The notes under the pieces: generated by a model
Told to the model about the DNA's origin: nothing
Database searches by the model: none
The model's input: only the letters and a program-made list of their open reading frames with translations
Shown here: positions 1 through 6,320 of the stretch, piece by piece
Layout: each line of letters begins with the position of its first letter
Position numbering within the stretch: the stretch's first letter is position 1
Assembly: GCA_019234035.1 (NCBI GenBank)
Contig: JAFALX010000367.1
Coordinates: 1 to 6,320 of the forward strand
Source: Candidatus Dormiibacterota bacterium
GTDB lineage: Bacteria > Chloroflexota > Dormibacteria > Aeolococcales > Aeolococcaceae
DNA length: 6,320 nucleotides
Direction: 5' to 3'
Made by a program: the position numbers and the translations under genes

Positions 1-3533
<3,533 letters not shown>

Positions 3534-3555
3534 CTCCTCCCTATCCGCGCCACAA

Positions 3556-3600
3556 GCGGGCCCCGGGGATCTCCCCGGGGCCCGCGTTGTCGTTTCTCTC
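3556..3600 (+). terminator. Intrinsic (Rho-independent) terminator of rpoC
   Basis: A perfect 13-bp stem of G and C only (arms 3556-3568 and 3573-3585) with a 4-base ATCT loop starts 22 bases after the rpoC stop. It is followed by a T-rich though interrupted tail (GTTGTCGTTTCTCTC). Position and structure fit a terminator ending the rpoB-rpoC transcript. The stem is nearly symmetrical, but the T-rich tail is only on the right, so the direction is forward. Confidence 0.9.
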
Positions 3601-3633
3601 GTTCGACACCGTCGCATCGGGACACCGGCGTCG

Positions 3634-3662
3634 TCGAAACGCAACACGGCCGCACGTACATT
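3634..3662 (+). promoter_or_regulatory. Candidate sigma-70-type promoter for the small membrane protein
   Basis: TCGAAA (3634-3639) and TACATT (3657-3662) are separated by 17 bases; each matches 4 of 6 consensus positions. A start site seven bases past the -10 box falls on the G of the in-frame GTG at 3670, which would make the message leaderless. It lies just after the rpoC terminator, where a new promoter is needed. The assignment is by eye only. Confidence 0.45.
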
Positions 3663-3669
3663 GCCCTGC

Positions 3670-3972
3670 GTGTCGTCTCCCCTCCTTGCCACGAGCCCCT
3701 CGTCGAACCTCGGACCGTTCAGCGAGACCGTCTGGCTCGCGATCATCGCCGCGCTCGTCGTCTGGCTGATCGTCTACCTGGCGTACAAGCTGCGCATGAC
3801 CAGCAAGCGCGACTTCGGCTTCCCGATCCGCCGCCGCCTGCTCAGCTTCCACATGACGGTCCACGACAACCAGCGCGCCGACGTGCCCTTCTGGTGGACC
3901 GACCTCCAGGTGCAGCGCGCCGTCAAGTCATACTGGCGCCGCAGCCTCCGCAGCGAGACCGAGCAGTCCTAG
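3670..3972 (+). CDS. Small single-pass membrane protein of unknown function
   Basis: I do not recognise this 100-residue protein. Residues 1-19 are Ser/Pro-rich and uncharged until E19. Residues 20-39 are a strongly hydrophobic helix (TVWLAIIAALVVWLIVYLAY). The remainder is basic (KLRMTSKR, IRRRLL, SYWRRSLR) with a Trp pair at 75-76. By the positive-inside rule the N-terminus is outside and the ~60-residue basic tail is cytoplasmic. There is no signal-peptidase or lipoprotein motif. A TTG at 3661 is in frame, but it overlaps the candidate -10 box and has no ribosome binding site; the GTG at 3670 lies exactly where transcription should begin, so I chose it. Codon use is like that of its neighbours and the frame is intact, which supports a real gene. 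It stands alone between the rpoC terminator and a 131-base leader. Role unknown; a membrane anchor or small regulator is only a guess. Confidence 0.75.
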   Translation: MSSPLLATSPSSNLGPFSETVWLAIIAALVVWLIVYLAYKLRMTSKRDFGFPIRRRLLSFHMTVHDNQRADVPFWWTDLQVQRAVKSYWRRSLRSETEQS

Positions 3973-4103
3973 GCCGCCAGGCGACGGACACATTCGGTCA
4001 CATTGACGCGCCGCCCCCCGCTGGGCGACGATTGCGTGGCGCCTGGGGCGGCAGGCCGAGCAGTGTCGGAGCAGTGGGGGAGGGAATTAGGGAGGTCCCG
4101 CTC
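3973..4103 (+). promoter_or_regulatory. Leader/intergenic region of the HD-GYP regulator gene with direct and inverted repeats
   Basis: Two copies of GNCACATT lie exactly 10 bases apart (3987-3994 and 3997-4004), on the same face of the helix. The second overlaps a good -35-like TTGACG (4003-4008). The best partner is a poor -10, GACGAT (4027-4032), 18 bases downstream, so the promoter is tentative. An inverted repeat pairs 3973-3983 with 4040-4052 (11 bp, 2-base bulge) around a 56-base loop. A direct repeat overlapping a -35 box is a plausible operator, but no known regulator site is recognised. No riboswitch class is recognised. Confidence 0.3.
4089..4096 (+). promoter_or_regulatory. Shine-Dalgarno fixing the GTG start at 4104
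   Basis: AGGGAGGT is a near-perfect anti-16S match, seven bases before the GTG at 4104. It fixes the start of the receiver/HD-GYP gene there, although the frame is open back beyond 3894. The resulting protein begins right at a receiver-domain beta-1 strand (VAEVLVVEDD). Confidence 0.85.
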
Positions 4104-5192
4104 GTGGCAGAGGTGCTGGTCGTCGAGGACGACTCCCTGACGAGGCGCTTCCTCCAGCAGGCGCTGGAATTCGGGGGTCACCACGTCGCCGGCGCAGCCG
4201 ACGGCGCGGAGGCGATCGCCCTGCTGGACGCAGCCGGCAAGTTCGACTGTGTCGTCACGGACTACGCCATGCCCCGGGCCGACGGCATCGACGTCATCAA
4301 CCACGCCCAGGGCATCGACCCCACCCTTCCCTGCGTGGTGGTCACGTCGTACCGCGAACTCGATCTGGCGATGCGCGCCGTCCAGGCGGGCGCCGTCGCC
4401 TTCGTCCCCAAGCCGTTCAAGACCGAGCACCTCCTCACCGTCGTCAACGGCGCGCTGCGGCGGCGGGAGCTCGCCACCGAGGCGATGCGCCTCCGGCTTC
4501 TCGCGCCGATGCTCGAGCGCTTCACCCTGGTGCTGGCCAACACCCTCGAATCCAAGGACACGGCCACCCAGTGGCATGCCAACCGGCTCGTCCACCTGTC
4601 CGGGCGCATCGCCACCCACCTCGGGCTGCCCGACGACCAGCGCTCCGCCATCCGTTTCGGCGCCTGCCTGCACGACATCGGCAAGGTGGCCGTGCCCGAG
4701 CAGCTGCTGCACCGGCCGGCGCCCCTCAGCGCCGAGGAGCGCGAGATCATGCGGATCCACCCCGTTGCCGGAGCGATGATCCTGGAGAGCATCGACACTT
4801 GGCAGGACGTGCGCCTCATCGTCCGCCACCACCACGAGCGCTACGACGGTAACGGCTACCCCGACGGGCTCCGCGGCGAGGAGATCCCGCTGGGAGCGCG
4901 GATCGTCGCCGTGGTCGACGCCTTCGATGTGATGCGCTCCGGCCGTCCCTACGCCGCGGCCCGGCCGCCGGAGGAGATCCACACCGAGCTCGAGCGCAAC
5001 CGGGGCACGCAGTTCGACCCCGCGATCGTTGATGCGCTCCTCGCCGTCACCAGCGACTCCGACTTCGAGGTGCCGCTGGACGGGATGCCGCAGCCTGGGC
5101 TGCTTGCGGAGATGACCGATCCGCAGGAGGAGGTCGCGGCGGTCAACTCGCTGCTCGGCGAGGTCCGCGCCCGCGCCCGTTCCAGCGCCTGA
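4104..5192 (+). CDS. Two-component response regulator, receiver (REC) plus HD-GYP cyclic-di-GMP phosphodiesterase
   Basis: A 362-residue cytoplasmic protein with RpfG-like architecture. The receiver domain (1-120) has the acidic pair D9/D10, phospho-acceptor D53 (VVTDYAMP), T81 and K103 (PKPF). A linker helix follows, then the HD-GYP domain (about 140-320) with ESKD (149-152), H158, HDIGK (H190/D191, K194), HP at 219, HHE at 243-245, DGNGYP (248-253), D272 and RPY (281-283). HD-GYP domains hydrolyse cyclic di-GMP, and all signature residues needed are visible, so activity is likely, presumably gated by phosphorylation of D53. The residue four before H158 is A154; in trinuclear-metal HD-GYPs this is Glu, so a binuclear site is more likely (inference). 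About 40 residues after the domain are acidic and unconserved. No adjacent kinase is co-directional, so the partner kinase is unknown. The start is set by the Shine-Dalgarno at 4089-4096. Confidence 0.95.
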   Translation: MAEVLVVEDDSLTRRFLQQALEFGGHHVAGAADGAEAIALLDAAGKFDCVVTDYAMPRADGIDVINHAQGIDPTLPCVVVTSYRELDLAMRAVQAGAVAFVPKPFKTEHLLTVVNGALRRRELATEAMRLRLLAPMLERFTLVLANTLESKDTATQWHANRLVHLSGRIATHLGLPDDQRSAIRFGACLHDIGKVAVPEQLLHRPAPLSAEEREIMRIHPVAGAMILESIDTWQDVRLIVRHHHERYDGNGYPDGLRGEEIPLGARIVAVVDAFDVMRSGRPYAAARPPEEIHTELERNRGTQFDPAIVDALLAVTSDSDFEVPLDGMPQPGLLAEMTDPQEEVAAVNSLLGEVRARARSSA

Positions 5193-5894
5193 TCAGATCG
5201 CCGCTGCGCCGGCCTCGAGCAGGTCGGCGAGGTCGCGCTGCGCGAGCGAGCGGCACAGGTCGACGATCCCGTCCTGGCCGGGTCGCTGCAGCACGATGTC
5301 CGCCTCCTCCTTGAGCTCCGGGACCGCGCGCTGGACGGCAACGCCGATCCCGGCGCAGTCGATCATCGCGACGTCGTTCTCGCCGTCCCCCACGGCGACA
5401 ACCTCGGCCAGCTCCACCGACAGCTCTGCGGCGGCGGCTGCGAGCCCGCTTGCCTTGCCGCACCCGCCCGCCATGACCATCAGGGAGTCGACGTTCGGGA
5501 TCAGCGCGAGGTCCAGGCCCAAGTCGGCCGCGGCGGCCCCGACGGCCTCATGGTTCTCGACCGGGGTCGAGATCACGCTGCGACCCACGATCAGCGGGCC
5601 GACCCCGCGGCGACGCAGCTCCGCGAGGAGCGCCTGGGAGACCGCGGCGCACAGCAGGCGCTCGGTGTTCCGCTCGGGATCCAGCATCAGCGCGCCGTTC
5701 TCCAGGACGAGCCTGTCGAACAGCCGGAGCTCGGGGAACACGTCGAGGAGCTCCTCCATGTTCCGCCCCGTGACGAGAACCACGTGCCGGCCCGAGTCCC
5801 GGACGGCGCGCAGCGCGGTCCGGACGGGTTCGGTCACCACCCCATCGGTCGCGATCGTGCGGTCGTAGTCGCAGGCCAGCAGCCGGAAGCGCAT
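5193..5894 (-). CDS. HAD-superfamily (Cof/HAD-IIB-like) phosphatase
   Basis: A 233-residue soluble hydrolase with all four HAD motifs. Motif I is ACDYDRTIA (nucleophile D9, acid/base D11), motif II VLVTGR (T42), motif III K147 in GCGKASGL, and motif IV VGDGENDVAMI (D170, N173, D174). The segment between motifs II and III (about 65-140) is a short C2-type cap, as in small Cof-like or phosphoglycolate-phosphatase-like enzymes. These are Mg-dependent phosphomonoesterases, usually acting on sugar phosphates; the substrate cannot be read from sequence. Motif I has Arg12 where Gly is usual (DxDGT). The ATG at 5894 has no Shine-Dalgarno but sits next to a -10-like TATTAA, suggesting a leaderless start. 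It lies 40 bases downstream of the histidine kinase on the same strand and may also be read through from it. Its stop touches that of the convergent HD-GYP gene. Confidence 0.9.
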   Translation of the reverse strand: MRFRLLACDYDRTIATDGVVTEPVRTALRAVRDSGRHVVLVTGRNMEELLDVFPELRLFDRLVLENGALMLDPERNTERLLCAAVSQALLAELRRRGVGPLIVGRSVISTPVENHEAVGAAAADLGLDLALIPNVDSLMVMAGGCGKASGLAAAAAELSVELAEVVAVGDGENDVAMIDCAGIGVAVQRAVPELKEEADIVLQRPGQDGIVDLCRSLAQRDLADLLEAGAAAI

Positions 5895-5899
5895 GCACC

Positions 5900-5906
5900 A
5901 TTAATA
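5900..5906 (-). promoter_or_regulatory. Candidate -10 element for the HAD phosphatase, leaderless-type spacing
   Basis: Read on the minus strand, TGTATTAAT is the only A/T-rich island in a GC-rich 40-base gap. Its TATTAA (5901-5906) ends six bases before the ATG, so transcription would begin on or next to the start codon's A (5894). It has an upstream TG, as in extended -10 promoters, though not at ideal spacing. No -35 box is evident about 17 bases upstream (the sequence there is G/C only). Confidence 0.45.
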
Positions 5907-5934
5907 CAGGCCGGGGACCAGGGGCCCGACCGCC

Positions 5935-6320
5935 CTACTTCGCGGCCTGCTTGGCGTCGCGCGTGCTGAAGATGGCGCGGATCTCGGTGCCCTCTCCCGG
6001 CCTCGATCGGATCTCGAGTCTCCCCTTCTCCAACTCTGCGCGCTCGCGCATCGAGATCAGGCCGAGGTGCTTGCCCGCGTCGAGACGGGCCTCCGTGGCG
6101 GCCACATCCATGCCGATGCCGTCGTCCCGCACGCTCGCTGCGACCGAACCAGGCTGGAAGTGGATGATCACCTCGACCGACGTGGCGCGCGCGTGCTTGC
6201 GTGCGTTGTTCAGGGCTTCCTGGATGATGCGGAACAGGGTGGGCTCGAGCGAACCCGGAAGACGCGTCTCCTCGCCCACCACGCGGAGGAACAGGTGAAG
6301 ACCCGACCGCTCGCCGAACT
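5935..6320 (-). CDS. Sensor histidine kinase, NarL/DegS type, C-terminal ATPase part (5'-partial)
   Basis: The last 127 residues of a histidine kinase; the frame is open to the right edge, so the in-frame GTG at 6282 is internal. Numbering from the first whole codon (6316-6318): a beta strand and linker ending in LPGSLEPTLFRIIQEALNNARKHA, with the N-box E34, N37, N38 and H42; the G1 box DDGIGMD (65-71); and a G2-type segment HLGLISMRERAELEKGRLEI (84-103), then GEGTEIRAIF. The EALNNARKHA and GLISMRERAE signatures are typical of the HATPase_c domain of the HisKA_3 (NarX/DegS/LiaS) group. The phospho-accepting histidine, dimerisation helices and sensor region lie beyond the window. Such kinases normally phosphorylate LuxR/NarL-type regulators, which may be encoded off the right edge. 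Only 40 bases separate it from the phosphatase downstream. It ends in a short basic DAKQAAK tail. Confidence 0.93.
   Translation of the reverse strand, partial: FGERSGLHLFLRVVGEETRLPGSLEPTLFRIIQEALNNARKHARATSVEVIIHFQPGSVAASVRDDGIGMDVAATEARLDAGKHLGLISMRERAELEKGRLEIRSRPGEGTEIRAIFSTRDAKQAAK

Noticed and set aside
3894..4103. Longer N-terminus for the HD-GYP regulator from an upstream ATG
   Set aside because: The extra residues are low-complexity Arg/Gly/Pro, overlap the end of the membrane-protein gene, and precede a strong Shine-Dalgarno placed correctly for GTG 4104, where the receiver domain begins.
3973..4103. Cyclic-di-GMP riboswitch ahead of the HD-GYP gene
   Set aside because: The context is tempting, but I cannot find the conserved GEMM core or tetraloop-receptor features, only a bulged inverted repeat.
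5895..5934. Terminator between the kinase and the phosphatase
   Set aside because: The G/C-rich gap has only short imperfect dyads and no T-run on the minus strand, so read-through into the phosphatase is possible.
4104..6320. HD-GYP regulator and the histidine kinase as a cognate pair
   Set aside because: They are on opposite strands, separated by a phosphatase gene, and the kinase is of the type that usually pairs with LuxR-like regulators; proximity alone is weak evidence.

Overview
The window is GC-rich bacterial chromosomal DNA with dense codon-biased genes. It suggests an actinobacterium, possibly of the Thermoleophilia. The reasons are the RpoC sequence, with a charged coiled coil ahead of the clamp region and no gammaproteobacterial insert in the trigger loop, the GC-rich codon use, and signs of leaderless starts. 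The class-level placement is inference; no search was run.

Layout: (1) 1-3533 (+) is the C-terminal ~1176 codons of rpoC, the RNA polymerase beta' subunit; its N-terminus lies off the left edge. (2) 3534-3669 is a gap with a strong intrinsic terminator for rpoC and a candidate promoter for the next gene. (3) 3670-3972 (+) is an unrecognised 100-residue single-span membrane protein, probably leaderless. (4) 3973-4103 is a leader with a short direct repeat, a possible promoter and a good Shine-Dalgarno. (5) 4104-5192 (+) is a two-domain response regulator, receiver plus HD-GYP, predicted to hydrolyse cyclic di-GMP. (6) 5193-5894 (-) is a HAD/Cof-type phosphatase whose stop codon abuts that of the HD-GYP gene tail to tail. 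(7) 5935-6320 (-) is the C-terminal ATPase end of a NarL/DegS-type sensor histidine kinase whose N-terminus lies off the right edge.

The genes do not form one obvious pathway. rpoC is housekeeping and is closed off by its terminator. Beyond it lie signalling genes (an HD-GYP response regulator and a histidine kinase) separated by a phosphatase on the kinase's strand. The kinase type usually pairs with a DNA-binding LuxR-type regulator, so pairing it with the HD-GYP regulator here would be speculation. I see no mobile element, CRISPR array, tRNA/rRNA or defence locus, and no convincing new multi-gene system. The points most worth a second look are the leaderless-type start geometry at two genes, the unknown membrane protein behind rpoC, and unusual motif residues in the phosphatase and the HD-GYP domain.
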